Positions 20,901 to 32,532 of a stretch of DNA of 64,000 nucleotides are shown here, piece after piece; the stretch's first letter is position 1; each line of letters opens with the position of its first letter. The position numbers and the translations under genes are program-made. Under the pieces are notes generated by a model that was given only the letters and a program-made list of their open reading frames with translations, was not told the origin of the DNA and did not search any database. The DNA is from Apoderus coryli (lineage: Eukaryota > Arthropoda > Insecta > Coleoptera > Attelabidae), in the NCBI GenBank assembly GCA_911728435.2, contig OU452204.1, positions 7,254,001 through 7,318,000 of the forward strand. Direction: 5' to 3'.

Positions 20901-21905
20901 TCTACTCATAGTTGAAATTAAAGAAGAAATTGAAACCATTAGATATGTATGGTTTTGCCTCCACCTGTACTACTGAACTAGATTTGTAAAATTCGGTGAA
21001 GCAGCCCTTCTACTAGCGAGACTCAAAGAAAGCACACCCAGAAAAGTATGAGCCAATATTGTGATATCTTAAATAATGTTAAATCCCTTTTAGTGAAATA
21101 ATGTCGGATTAATTTATGAAGCTACTGAAGATTAACATAATATACATCCCATGTTAATTCTGAAACATATCTGGCAATTTATAAAAAAAATGATTGAACA
21201 TAATATAAAATCGCATTTTTGTGAAGAAGACCTATTTTATTTAATTTAAATATCACTCGTCTTAGATTATGGATTACTTTGTTAAATATGTAAAATAATT
21301 AATAGGATTTATTCCTGATTGTAAAAAGTAGAGAAAACAACAAGAAAATTGAAAAATTGTAGGTGCTTAATTAAAATGAAAATGTTTTCCCATTGTTAGA
21401 ATTCTCTATTTTAAACTGGATTTTCGATAATTAAAAATATAAGGTCACACTATTATTCGTTTATACAATATACTTTTCGCTTGTCACGAAAAGCTCTATT
21501 ACTTATGCAAAAAAATCATAGCTTAAAAGCTAGATGATATAGGCATACTTATTTATAAAATGCAAATATTCTTGTCGTTTCATTCACACACAGAATTTCA
21601 AAAATAGAAATGATTTCATAACAAAGCTGACCTTTACCTACAAGGGATTGTTGTTTAAATCAGAAAGCACCCCCAATTGATTTGCAGTGTAATCAAACTG
21701 AGGTATACCATGATAGCTATAAACAGGTACCTAACGATTTTGTTGCGCTCGGTTGTCTGAATACCATAGTCGTACCCACAAAAAATATCGTCCAGATGTA
21801 TGCATAGTAAACGTATACTAACGGAGACATGTAAACCATACAATCTCCAGAGCTTAGACAAGCTTTCCTTGTCTAAGCTCCACAACACCACACTTCCATA
21901 CACTT
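20901..21905. other. Non-coding, nothing recognised
   Basis: No supported feature. A local inverted pair TTAGACAAGCTTTCCTTGTCTAA at about 21856-21878 forms a small hairpin. Confidence 0.35.
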
Positions 21906-21909
21906 GTCA

Positions 21910-22165
21910 AATATGGCGTACAAAATTCATCTGTTAAACTCCTGGCAAGCTATTTGGATCGACGTCAACAGCGAACATTTTATAACAACGTTTTGTCTGA
22001 TATGTCCTTGATTAAACAGGGTGTCCCACAGGGCTCTGTGTTAGGGCCTTTGCTACTTCTTATATACGTTAATGATCTTCCAGGTTATGTCAGGGACACT
22101 CATTTTACACTGTTCGCGGATGACACGACGGACGATGCTCCGAGTGTCCAGTAGCCTCGAAAGTC
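21910..22165 (+). pseudogene. LINE reverse transcriptase fragment
   Basis: The plus-strand frame carries YLDRRQQRTFYNNVLSD, then KQGVPQGSVLGPLLLLIYV and NDLPGYVRDTHFTLFADDTT, the contiguous RT motifs B and C with the catalytic ADD. The frame ends just after, and both ends of the element are missing. Similar to the LINE at 32533-33555 in the QGSVLGP region. Confidence 0.8.
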
Positions 22166-22519
22166 TTCAAAATCAGGCAGGTATAAATGGAGTGGTCAAA
22201 TTAAGATTGTTTGACCCTTATTTGTCAATAAGAAAATTTTTCGATATTGTGGGATCCGAAACATAAATGACCCGTATTTGGATCCAATTACATATCGTTG
22301 AGTAAATCTGCTCCTCTACATATTATTGACAAAAAAAATGCCACTGACTGTAATTCGATTTCGATATTGTCTTGAGATAAAGCGATTAAAACTATTTTAT
22401 CTCTTGTATTTATTCATATTATGTTGCTTCGTTTACGAGATCAAAATTTAAAATATTTTTCAACATGCCAAAAATATTTGCGAACAATTGGACTAAAAAT
22501 CAGGAACGTTGATGTTATT

Positions 22520-22800
22520 TGACTGCGACAATCATTTTGAATCTGTCAAATTTGTTGAAGCCCCTTAACATGCAAATGCTGAGATTAGAAGCTAGGCGGT
22601 TGTACACTGAAAGATTTCCTGAGCGTATGGACCCCAGCATTTATGCCTTTATGAAACAGGCACACTTAAACGAAGTGGAGGAGCAGGAAGGCCAAAGATA
22701 TCAAGAACGGTAAGGCTGAAAGAGGATGTGCTGAACTTGCTTGAAGAAAATCCACGATTGGATTCATCTACCCGAGCTAGAGATGGTCACTCTCAATAGT
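22520..22800 (+). pseudogene. Mariner transposase N-terminal remnant
   Basis: The open frame contains MQMLRLEARRLYTERFPER and the following FMKQAHLNEV; the A.RLY.ERFP pattern is the DUF4817-type HTH of DD41D mariner transposases (compare SRVYAERFPIRNHPRP in the intact 345-aa enzyme). The rest of the protein is frameshifted and lost by 22.8 kb. Confidence 0.55.
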
Positions 22801-23080
22801 TGCCCCCTAACGCCACTGGACTTAATAATTTTGATCTAGGACATATAAGCTCCCTATTTCTAGCAACAACGCTGCCAAATTTCAAAGCAATCGGTAAGGA
22901 AATACTTATTTGATTAAAAAACACGTTAGTTACAAAAAACACCTTGTATATTGGAAACAATGCAGTTCCGGACGTATGTTTATGGGAACATTTTTTCATA
23001 AAATGACTTGAGAAATATCCCCCTTAAATATTGCCGCGTCCTTCTGAAATGCCCTGTATTATGCCTCTCTGCTTCTGTAT
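22801..23080. other. Probable arm/terminal debris of transposons
   Basis: Contains AACACCTTGTATATTGGAA and TGCCCTGTATT words typical of the outer arms of mariner-type elements here, but no intact terminus pair. Confidence 0.35.
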
Positions 23081-23081
23081 A

Positions 23082-24560
23082 CAGGGTTATTCACGCCTTA
23101 CGACACGGAATAGTGTGGCTAAACTATTTAATTTCCTAAAAGTTTTATTCATGGATTCGATAAAAATGATTTATGTCTACATTTTAAAAACATTGTGAAT
23201 CTATACAGGGTGTCCCAAATATAAGAAATGAACCATAGTTGTGTTTTTTTAAATGGAATGCTCTGTATATGAAAATATTTTTAGATTCCCTGTTCAAAAT
23301 AAACCTAACTTTCATTAAAGTACATCTCTCAAATCTGACAGTTTTTTAAATATTTTAATTTTTATAAAAATATAAACATAATTTGAATGAAAAAAATCAC
23401 ACCTATTCGTTTGTTCTTTTTAAGCCAGTCTGGGCTGATAAATATACCCACTCATCACTTGTTTCGCCAAATATAAAAAACCCCCAATACTAAATACAGG
23501 GTGTCCAATAATGTAAGTTATATGAACGTCAAATTTAATTGTAAATAACTTGTTTATTTCAAATGGAACACACGGTATATGAGGTCAAAATTAGATGCAC
23601 AAAGTAATTATCTGTCAAATACTATAATGTTCCTATGGATAACTCTTGACGTTTTCGTGGAAAATGGACATATTCATAATATTAGGCGAATTTTTAGTTG
23701 AATCACTTAGTTTCATGTAGACCACTCAGTTAAAGTAAAGTTTTCCTATAGGTATGTATATCTTTAATTTTGCATGGAAGAGGCATACATATTGGAAATA
23801 ATAGAAAGAATTTTCAAAATTATAATATTTATCAAGTCAGTCATGAGAATTTGAGAAGACAGAATACATTTTTTTTAATTTGATATTTACTGTCAAATAG
23901 TCTGTTGAAAATTCTTACCTAAGAGTTGGGAATTTTTCATAAAACAGTTTTTAATCAAAAATGCGACCCTATTCCAAAGGAGAAAGAATAGACATGATTT
24001 TTATTCTGGGAGAATGGTCCAAAAACGCTTTACTGGCATCGCGAGTTTACGCTCAAAGATTCTCGGCGCAAAATCATCCCCAAAAAGCGGTCTTCGAGAG
24101 ACTGTTAAGACAATTTAACGAAAGATACCACCCAAACAAAGTCCAACTGCCTCAAGAATTTTTCAATATTGATTTTAAATAGTGTTGAATTTTGTACATG
24201 GGCAGTTCAATTAAAAATTCGACTAATACGAATATGTGCATTTTCCACGAAAACATCAAGAATTATCCATAGGAAAGTATTATAGTATTTGACAGATAAT
24301 TACTTTGTGCATCTAATTTTTAACTCATATACCGGGTGTTCCATTTGAAATAAACAAGTTGTTTAAAATTAAACTTTACCTTCATATAACTTATATTATT
24401 GGACACCCTGTATTTAGTATTGGAGGTTTTTCATATTGGGCGTAACAAGTGATGAGCGGGTATATTTAGCAGCCCAGACTGGCTTAAAAAGAACAAACGA
24501 ATAGGTGTTATTTTTATAAAAATTAAAATATTTAAAAAACTGGCAGTGAATATCGAGAAT
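23082..24560 (+). mobile_element. Deletion derivative of a long-arm DD41D transposon
   Basis: The left end reads TA then CAGGGTTATTCACGCCTTAC, close to the terminus of the 13597-16169 element. Inverted arms pair at about 23340-23690 and 24225-24545 (landmarks: CGTTTGTTCTTTTTAAGCCA, TGGACACCCTGTATTTAGTA, GACAGATAATTACTTTGTGC). Between them only the N-terminal transposase fragment remains. The right arm is truncated: the outermost segment matching 23082-23340 is missing. Non-autonomous. Confidence 0.75.
23961..24182 (+). pseudogene. Truncated DD41D transposase (N-terminal domain only)
   Basis: 73 residues beginning MRPYSKGERIDMIFILGE and ALLASRVYAQRFSAQNHP, collinear with residues 1-53 of the intact enzyme at 14373-15410, then jumping to HPNKVQLPQEFFNIDFK, which matches residues 106-122. 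An internal deletion removed about 55 residues, and everything after residue 122, including all three catalytic aspartates, is gone. It might still bind arms, but cannot catalyse. Confidence 0.8.
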
Positions 24561-24842
24561 CCAAAGCTTGCGAGACCACCGCTCGAGGTGTTTCTAATAG
24601 CCCAATATGTGGGTGATGCTGGCAAAGTATAAAATAGTCCCTTATTTGTATCCGCTAATATGCGTCTCACTATAGGTACATAAAGGCAGATCGATATTAA
24701 TTGTGTTTGGGGAACACTATGGTATTCTGAGGAGCTATCCTGTCCAAGCCTCAGTTTGATTGCACTCCAATTAAAATATATCCAAAATGTGTGTTACTTA
24801 ATCAAAATTTGTTTACAAGAAATTTCCTATTAAAAATACCGG

Positions 24843-25165
24843 AGTGGTTTGATAAGTCCGTGTCTTTTTGAATTTCCCTCGCAGTACTTTAGTAGCAACA
24901 CTGCTCCCGTCAACTACCATCTATCGGTATCGTCTATCTGACAGCCATTGAAAACAGCTAACCTCGTAAATTTCCTCCAAAATGAAAAAAAATGAATTTC
25001 GTGTGTTCATTAAGCATTACTTTTTGCGCGAAAAAAGCATTAGCGAAACCAAGGAGAGGCTTGGTAAATACTATAGGAACTCTGCACCATCAATTTTAAA
25101 AATGGTTTACTGAGTTCCGTTCTGGCCGGACCAGTGCAAGTGACCCTGAAAGTTCGCTTATTATC
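24843..25165 (+). pseudogene. Mariner fragment, mauritiana/irritans-like, 5' end
   Basis: A terminus-like GGTTTGATAAGTCCGTGTC is followed, about 120 bp on, by a start and MKKNEFRVFIKHYFLREKSI, then KERLGKYYRNSAPSI and WF-TEFR-like sequence in shifted frames, the N-terminal HTH of classical mariner-like elements. This is a different subfamily from the DD41D copies. Only the first quarter survives. Confidence 0.65.
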
Positions 25166-26350
25166 TCTTTAGGGATAACCTATCAGAACATCATGACAAG
25201 CCGGAGCAGAAAGGAATTTGGTATTTGGTAGCATTTTATATGAAAGAAAGTTGTGGGCAAACTAGGATGTAGAGCAGTATGTAGAAAATGTGGTAGAGAA
25301 TTGCAAGGTGTAGTGGACAGACTAAAAAGTCAGTGTGAAACCTGCTTATTATCATTAATAATCAGCTAGCTAGCTAACCAGCTAGCTTCTTCAGGTTTGC
25401 ACACAATTCTTTTCTGTCTAACACAAATTCCAACATATTCACATCAAAAATAACAATTTTCTTTATTATTACAAACACAACATTCAGTATAAAACTCATT
25501 TTATAAAGATGGATTTGACAATTTGATATTGAATATGACTTTTTATTACATTGCACTGTAAATTTATATCACAAACTTCTAAACCATGTTCATAAATATA
25601 GTTTATCCAAAGTTAATTTAAAATATATAAATTTAACGATTCTACCGGGGCTATCCGTTCCCAGGCCTCTTTACATTATAAAAGGGCATCGAATGCAGGG
25701 TTTTTTGATACATTTCTCCCTCGTATATAAGACGTATAATAAATCATGCCTGCCAAAGAATACCGACAGTAATAAAAATAACTACAGTGACTGGGAAAAG
25801 TATTGAGTTATTGATTAATCGGAAAAAAAAAGAGTTTGCAAATAAATATATGAATGAAACAAATAATTTTTGGCAACGTGTTATTTTCTCAGATTAATCT
25901 AAATATAATCGGATGGACATCATATGGTATGGCGAAGACCTAATGTGGAATTTAAACAAGAAAATTTGTGTCAGTAAAACACGGTGGCAGAATATTGTAA
26001 CCATGATTAGTTCAATAGTTTTTCGTAGATTAATAAAATGAAAGAAGATATATCAAATTAGAAAATAATTTTTAATAAAACCTCAAGTGGATGAAACTTT
26101 TTGCAGTCACTGTATACAGTGACAGTGTATAGTCCATATATACGACACGTTAGGAGTTTAAGCATCAAGATTTATAGTACTACACAGTTAAGAATGATAC
26201 ACTTTTATATGGATAGCCCATTTAAAAGCGTATATTCTTAAGTGTGTCGTACTTTATATGTGCAAAGACAGCGTGCATCTATGTCTAAACTTCTAAAACA
26301 AAAACAGTCTTTTTTTTTTCTGAAATAATCCATTACGACGAGGAGCGGGA
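25166..26350. other. Non-coding, nothing recognised
   Basis: No supported feature. A repeated CAGCTAGCTAGCTAACCAGCT word cluster lies near 25362-25388. Confidence 0.35.
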
Positions 26351-26353
26351 TGT

Positions 26354-27010
26354 ATTTACAAAACAAAGACGTCTACTCCACAAAATGTTTTATACTGATG
26401 TTCACTTAGCCAAACATGTTTCGGAACTCACTGTTGGCATTAATAAGCTTTTACAAAAATCTTACCTAGTGTCTATAAGCCTTATATATGGATTTTCGAA
26501 ACATGAATACATTTTGTCAAAACTATTCAATAGTATAAAAACAAAAATGAGGTCAAATGATAAAATTTTTTAAAATTTAGAAAACTTAAAAATTAATTAC
26601 ACCAATTGCAAACAGTAAATTTCATAGTGAATGATTTAATGTAAATGTTTTTTCTTGTAAATCATTTCTATTAAAGATCTTTGAAAATATATTTATGTAG
26701 TTCTGATTTCAACCAAATTCATCATTCCCTATGAAATTTACTGTTTGCAATTGGCGTAATTAATTTTTAAGTTTTCTAAATTTTAAAAAATGTTATCATT
26801 TGACCTCATTTTTGTTTTTATACTATTGAATAGTTTTCACAAAATGTATTCATGTTTCGAAAATCCATGTATACGGCTTAGACACTAGGTACGATTTTTG
26901 TAAAAGCTTATTAATGCCACTGATGATGAAACAGTGAGTTCCGAAACATGTTTGGCTAAGTGAACATCAATATAAAACATTTTGTGGAGTAGACGTCTTT
27001 GTTTTGTAAA
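26354..27010. repeat. Large palindrome (two ~290-bp arms) with ribozyme-core-like motif E
   Basis: Arms 26354-26640 and 26718-27010 are near-perfect inverse copies (outer word AACAAAGACGTCTACTCCAC; inner word CAATTGCAAACAGTAAATTT) around a loop of about 80 bp. The right arm has CTGATGATGAA inserted relative to the left, completing the motif at 26920-26950. The words AAAACAGTCTTTTT flank both sides (about 26300 and 27010) and may be a target-site duplication. No coding content. Confidence 0.75.
26920..26950 (+). other. Hammerhead-core-like motif E
   Basis: CTGATGAT, then GAAAC-loop-GUUCC (4 of 5 pairs), then GAAACATG. Box order fits CUGAUGA, stem II, GAAA. It lacks a clear short stem III with UH, so catalysis is doubtful. 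Confidence 0.35.
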
Positions 27011-27299
27011 AAAAACAGTCTTTTTCAGCGTAGGTTTATATGTTGCCGTGTTGGAGCGGCAATGAAAAATACAGTACCTATAATTTTATACAAATGAAAA
27101 ACATACAATTGTTAATACATAAAGGATTTTTTAAATATCGTAGGACATGTATTGTTATGAAAAGTTAAAAGGGTGCGCCTATGGACAGCTACGGTCGGTA
27201 TTGACATTACAAAGGGATATCGAGTTGTGTTTTTTTATATCATTTTAAACTAAAAGGCTATACCTAGGTAGGTATATGAAAAATGACAATTAGGTTAGT

Positions 27300-27600
27300 C
27301 AAATTATATTTAAAAAACCCTAAGTTTTAGGTAGGTATACCAAACCTTATTGAAACAGACACTTATTTTGATAGGAGATTCCAACTAAAATTCACAAACA
27401 TACAAGGAGTTCCATTTAAAAACCCAACTTTCATAAATATCTTTAGAACTTTTGGAACACCCTATGTAATACGAAAATAATTTTATAAAGTAGCCGTAAT
27501 AATAGGCCCCTAAATCAACACAAGTGAACCTGTTGGAAGGTCACGTAGGTATTTTGGCCACAATATTCCGTACCGTATGAAGTGAACAACACTGTAGGTA
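27300..27600 (-). repeat. Solo right arm of a DD41D long-arm transposon
   Basis: Matches the outer half of 15890-16169: AAAAAACCCTAAGTTTTAGG, CCTTATTGAAACAGACACTT, TGGAACACCCTAT, AAAGTAGCC, then CACAATATTCCG and GTGAACAACACTGTA. No partner arm or transposase is nearby, so this is a solo remnant. Confidence 0.65.
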
Positions 27601-30265
27601 CATCTCTGCTAATTCCATGTTAAGTCGAACAAAAAATTTTGCCGGTTAGCTGGCGAAAATCTCTTATAGACAATCAAAACGAATAGGTACCTACATAATC
27701 TTTGACATAAACTCATCAACCCTCGTATATTGATAATAATGATTCTAGTGGTATACGGTACCTACTTAATTTTCAAAAAAGTGTAACATTTTTAGTTTTC
27801 TTTGAATGTTTTACATATAAGTACACTTACGTAGGACCGCATTAGTTTTCGCAAACAAAGAACTAATTTACACAATTTATATACCTAAAAAAATTAACTA
27901 AATAAGTATAGCAATTAACGAATAAAGAACAATATGATAATCAGGTGCACTTTATTTTATAAACAATAATAAAATAAATTAGCTCAATTAGGTGCTTACC
28001 ATGTATAATACAAATAACTACTATTATAGCAATTATTTCCACAGAAAACAGTGTCACATTAATATCACTAGTCGATTACATAAACTAAATTCTTTGATTT
28101 TGATGTATTTAATGCTGTTGTATTTTTTATTTGTGATATTGTTTAATAATACCGAAAGACTTGCAACGACCGCGAAAAAAGTTACAAAGCCGGCTGATTC
28201 TGCTTCGATTATTGTACAAGCATGATCATGAACCCAGGTGACAGTGATGCCAAACTGTTCGCTACGTATAATTCGTGAGAGATTCCTTTGTTCTGAATGG
28301 CAAACTAGGTACATCATTGGAAGAATAGGTATCATTTCATGATATAGATTTTCCATTCAAAACTTAACATGATTTACGGAAATCTATGAAAACATTAAAC
28401 TACCTACAAGAAAAAAATAGTTATTTTTTTTGTAAGAAGTGCTTTTATTTACAGGATATTTCAAAAATTAATCACCTAGGTGCCTATTAGATAATATATC
28501 AGACACACCAGCAAAGTTGAAGACATGTTTAGGTATGTTTCCATTTTCCATATAGATATGTTTTCAAACACCGGAAAACCAACCACTATTTATAGGTAAA
28601 AGCTGAACAAATCTTGGAAAACTTAGGTATTAAGATAAACAACACATCAGATAAAATACCAGCAGCGAGCTATTCGGTCAAGACTCATGCAACAAGCATG
28701 CAATTGGGATTTCGCTCTGTGCAAGTTGTCATGCTCTGCAATTTGTAATAGGTAATATCGTTATCGAACTTTTAGCTAATTACCTACTTTATCTTAAAAA
28801 CTGAAGAGAATCACATTGTCTTAATTTAAATTCGACCAATAACAAAAATAAAGACACTACCTATTTATCACTGCGCATCCGGAGAGATTTTTCATTATGA
28901 AGACCATAAACCTATGCTTTATAACTAATAGGTATAATTTTGGTTAGTGGAGCAGTTTCTTTTATCATAGGGTAGGTACCTAGCCTAGGTATTTTTCATA
29001 TTGATGTTCAAGATACTAAACAGTAAATTTCTAATAATCATATTTCGAAATTTTTGGTATAATAATCTTACTTCTCAAAGAATTCTAAAATGTGAAACTC
29101 TAAATGAAACAATCATACCCTACCTACATAATATTCCCGGAAAATGCATTTAAATGACCTTGCTCAACACACAATCAGCTGTTGCTAGGTGAATCCTAGT
29201 ATAAAACCATTCTACGTTTGACAACATAGCAAATTGGAGCCCAGCTGACTGGGAATGAGTTTTGCGCAATCTCTCGCTCTGTCTCATTCTTTTGTTTTTC
29301 ATTTTTTGTGTTTGTGTGTGATCATTTTTGTGTTATTTCCTATGCACGTAATAGGTACCTACATGTTATTAATAGGTATTACACACTCAGTTGTTTACTG
29401 TTAGCGTTACCTTTTCTATAGGTAGATGACAGAATGAATCTATATTTTGAGCAGGAACGTAACGGGAATATTTTTAGTATTGATTATGCTATTATGCTCT
29501 ATTTTATGGTAGCTAGTTAATGAATAGTGGAAACTCAGCCCGAGCTTAGGTCAATTAATTATAATTCTAGCTATTACTAGGTACGTAGGTTTTTACACGT
29601 GTAATTTTAAAGTTGGTTTATGTAACAGAGGAAAATTCCTTGAGATCTAAATAACATCTCACTAATTCCTATGTAACAACCTACTTATTGACGTGCTACC
29701 TCTTTAGGTATCTTAAAAGCGATTTAGATATTACTATTCCTTAAGGAGTAGGTAGGTGCCTATTATGTCGCGATTAGGTATAACAAATAAAACTATATTT
29801 AGCGTTTTTTTTCTTTAAGCAGAATTCTATTTATTTAGTAATCTATGATGTAGGTTATGATCTGCTTTAGGTACCTATTATCAATTTAATGTACACAAAA
29901 CATCACAGTTAAATGAGCTTTTTGGTACAATATTACTGGGATAAATCCTGCTCAATTTTCATGACTCGCGATGTTTATATTTTACAGTCTTTAATACCGC
30001 TTTCGTAATGTCAGATTAATTCGGCAATGAGTCTTTTTCATTATGACGCACAGTTTTCGAAATAAAAATTATTTTATTAATCAGTACAAAAATAAGCCAT
30101 TGATTGATTTGTTTGAATTTGATTATTTTATTTGTACCTACCAATATTTCAGAAAAAGATGTATTAAATTAAATTTAATGCTGAAAATGGGCTTCAATAC
30201 ATGCTCTAAATTACTATCGCGGCATATTGCTGCTGAAATTTTTGAGGTCTTTGGCTTATTGATTC
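27601..30265. other. Non-coding region rich in TAGGTA/TACCTA words
   Basis: GTAGGTACCT-like words recur many times from about 27230 to 29890 (and again at 7670-7770), far above other parts of the window, suggesting a low-complexity compositional domain. Near 29190-29230 a CTAGTATAAAACC sequence resembles a TATA box followed by a pyrimidine-rich leader, but no ORF follows. The two opposing ORFs at 27992-28356 have no recognisable features. Confidence 0.4.
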
Positions 30266-30267
30266 AC

Positions 30268-30440
30268 AAGCATTCGTAACAAATTGTAGAAATTACCTTG
30301 GAAAATAATTTTAAATATTCTCTTACATTGTGCATTGCTAAAATGAGCAGGCCCTCCGTCATGCATAAACCACATATGTTGTCTAATCAGGGACAGGGTG
30401 AATTGTCCTGCAAAAAATTCAAGCATGTTTATGCGTCTAA
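30268..30440 (-). pseudogene. Mariner/Tc1 transposase fragment (second catalytic region)
   Basis: The minus strand reads INMLEFFAGQFTLSLIRQH and then MWFMHDGGPAHFSNAQCK, the MWFQHDGAPAHF motif with the second catalytic aspartate. Flanks are unrecognisable. A small orphan piece. Confidence 0.6.
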
Positions 30441-30639
30441 CCTTCTGGGTTAACTTAACTATTGAATTAAATCCTTTTGCTCAATTCCTGCTAAAACTTA
30501 TAAATCTAAAACAGTAAATAGGCAAGCAATAATATTTTTGTGTAATCTAAAAAAATAATTTCTGGAAAATGAAATTTTGTCCGTAACCAAAACAAATAAT
30601 ATAAATTGACGATATTCTCCATTTCTTTGTCTTTAATAA

Positions 30640-31870
30640 TAACTTAACTTTATTGTCATAAAGAATTTACATTTTCTTGTAGACAAAGTCAAAATCATCA
30701 CACAAAATGTGGATTATCAATTAAAATAAAAACATGTTAAATACAATATATGAAAAAACAATTTAAAATTAAAATATATACAATATAAAAACATAGTACA
30801 TAATACACACAGAAAACAAGTCCTATACACACGCAGTTAATCATAATTGTGGTCAGATCCAAAATAACAATTTATAAATTTAATTATATAAAATAAATAT
30901 ATAATTCATGCTAAGTCAAACGTGGACGAGCAGAAGCAACGTCATATTACAAGGTGTCAACGAAATAATCCTCATGGGAGTAATACGCCCTCTCTAGGAG
31001 TAGCTTTTTAACAGAATCCCTGAAATGTTTGTAGCTCGTAGCCGCTAGAGTTGATGGTAAGTGCTTATATATCTTGCGACTCTCATAAATTATAGATCTC
31101 TTTATTAGCGCAGATCTGGGAATGGGTAAATGTACCCGCTGAAGCAATCTTGTAGGATATCGGTGAGCAGATGGAGCGGACGAAGTTATAGATTGTATAT
31201 TTTTATGCAGGAGACATACTGTTTCTAGAATAAATATCGATGTTAGTGTTAAAATTTTATGTTTTATAAATAGATCTCTGCAGCTAGTTCTTAAATGCAC
31301 CCTGAACAGATAGCGAATGGGTCGTTTCTGTAAGACAAAAACACTCTTGAATAGAGTTTGGTTGCATGCACCCCAAAAAGGTATACCGTATCGAAGATGT
31401 GACTCTACCAACGAGAAATAAGCAGTACGGGCAGCCGACGATCCCATAGCCCAAGCTATCACCCTCAAAGCATAACACCCTGCAGAAACTTTCTTACTTA
31501 AATGATTTACATGCTCCTCAAACTTGAGTTTTATATCTATATTTAGTCCAAGAAATTTTACGCAATTAATACTATGAATGGGATCCTTTTCCAAAACTAA
31601 GTCACCAAATTCAAAATTGAAAGATAGTAAGTATGTGGGTCTTTGATATATTAAAACAGATAAAATTGCAATCACACCAATCCTTTAGCTTTATCAGATC
31701 GCTTCGAATATCTTGCTTGATATCATCCACGTTTTCGTCATCCCACAAGATTGTCGTGTCATCCGCAAAAAGTGTAAATTTTCCACGTAAGCCAATGGTA
31801 GTTATGTCATTAATATAACAGTAACAACAATATACCAGTGGCAATACTTCAGACATTAACATGGTTGGTC
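30640..31870 (-). mobile_element. 5'-truncated LINE, ORF2 3' part
   Basis: Minus-strand RT from motif C onward. Frame 31862-31611 has YINDITTIGLRGKFTLFADD with the catalytic ADD; a frameshift near 31640 moves to frame 31675-30947, which runs FLGLNIDIKLKFEEHVNHL, SLVESHLRYGIPFWG and the C-terminal zinc-knuckle-like CRDLFIKHK region to a stop at 30947. The 3' UTR ends with GACAATAAAG-like sequence, inverse near 30640-30665, as in the copy at 32533-33555, so the two are one family. CR1/Jockey-like; dead because of truncation and frameshift. Confidence 0.82.
30947..31862 (-). pseudogene. LINE ORF2 remnant (RT C-terminal half)
   Basis: Two overlapping frames, 31862-31611 and 31675-30947, together cover about 300 residues from RT motif C to the C-terminus. 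The upstream PLL/PLVY-YINDI box is mutated and the N-terminal endonuclease is absent. The last 60 residues (ALIKRSIIYESRKIYKHLPS and so on) give the typical Y.S..IY..LP tail of insect LINEs. Confidence 0.8.
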
Positions 31871-32203
31871 TTCACCGATTCGTTTACAAGATACTTTGTT
31901 CTTGGCTCCCCACATTCAAGAGAATTACACCTTAGTTTTTATATTTCTCTCAAACGTCTATGAAACACAGTTGCTTGCATGTGGTAATAAACTGACGGTC
32001 AAAAATTGCGCTCTTCATAAAAGACACATTGCTTCGTACGAATTACCATTCGCTATTCCTATTTCTCAATTACCATTCCAAAAACAGTTTATTGTTCTTA
32101 TTAATAAAGTCGTTTTTATTTCACAAATGGGACACCCTATAAAATTTTAGAGCCCTTGGAATAGTTAAAGATAAGTTTCATAACAACTCCCTAATCAAAT
32201 TTT
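31871..32203. other. Non-coding; possible transposon arm near 32125-32145
   Basis: CACAAATGGGACACCCTATA at 32121-32140 resembles an outer arm/terminus word of mariner-type elements. Otherwise nothing recognised. Confidence 0.35.
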
Positions 32204-32532
32204 GTGAAATTTAGACAGAAATTAAGATTATGTACCTATGTGTTTTTTTTAACAAATTTTCTCAAGAATTATGGGGGTAAATATCACTATTGCTGTAAAG
32301 CAGACAAAAAATGCTTTAAAATGATGATCACTCGACCCCTACTGCTATTAGAATTTAGCGATTGTGTCTCTATCACAAGGCTAAAGCGATTTCAACAAAA
32401 ACCTAACTCAACTCATAACCAAAATTTAGATCAATTGATTGAGGCGTTTAGGCGCTATCGTGGAATAATACATACAGACACACAGACTTCCATCTGTAAA
32501 TGGTCTTAATCGTCTCAGGGTCTTCAAAATGG
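32204..32532 (+). repeat. Dispersed repeat copy C (interrupted by a LINE)
   Basis: Collinear with copies A and B: TTTTCTCAAGAATTATGGGG, CTGTAAAGCAGACAAAAAAT, CACTCGACCCCTACTGC, CTATCACAAGGCTAAAGCGA, AGGCGCTATCGTGG, CAGACTTCCATCTG, ending GTCTTCAAAATGG. The continuation TTATGTCCGTCTTTATCTC resumes at 33560 after the LINE. The tRNA-like end is not visible here. Confidence 0.62.

Noticed and set aside
23961..24182. Small independent gene of 73 aa
   Set aside because: Collinear with the N-terminus of the 345-aa transposase with an internal deletion, and lies between transposon arms.
27992..28356. Two opposing ORFs (77 and 100 codons) considered as an exon
   Set aside because: No splice sites that fit, no motif, and they overlap antisense; treated as chance.
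29190..29330. Promoter with TATAAAA and pyrimidine-rich leader
   Set aside because: No ORF or spliced exon follows that I can support; kept only as a remark in the regional entry.
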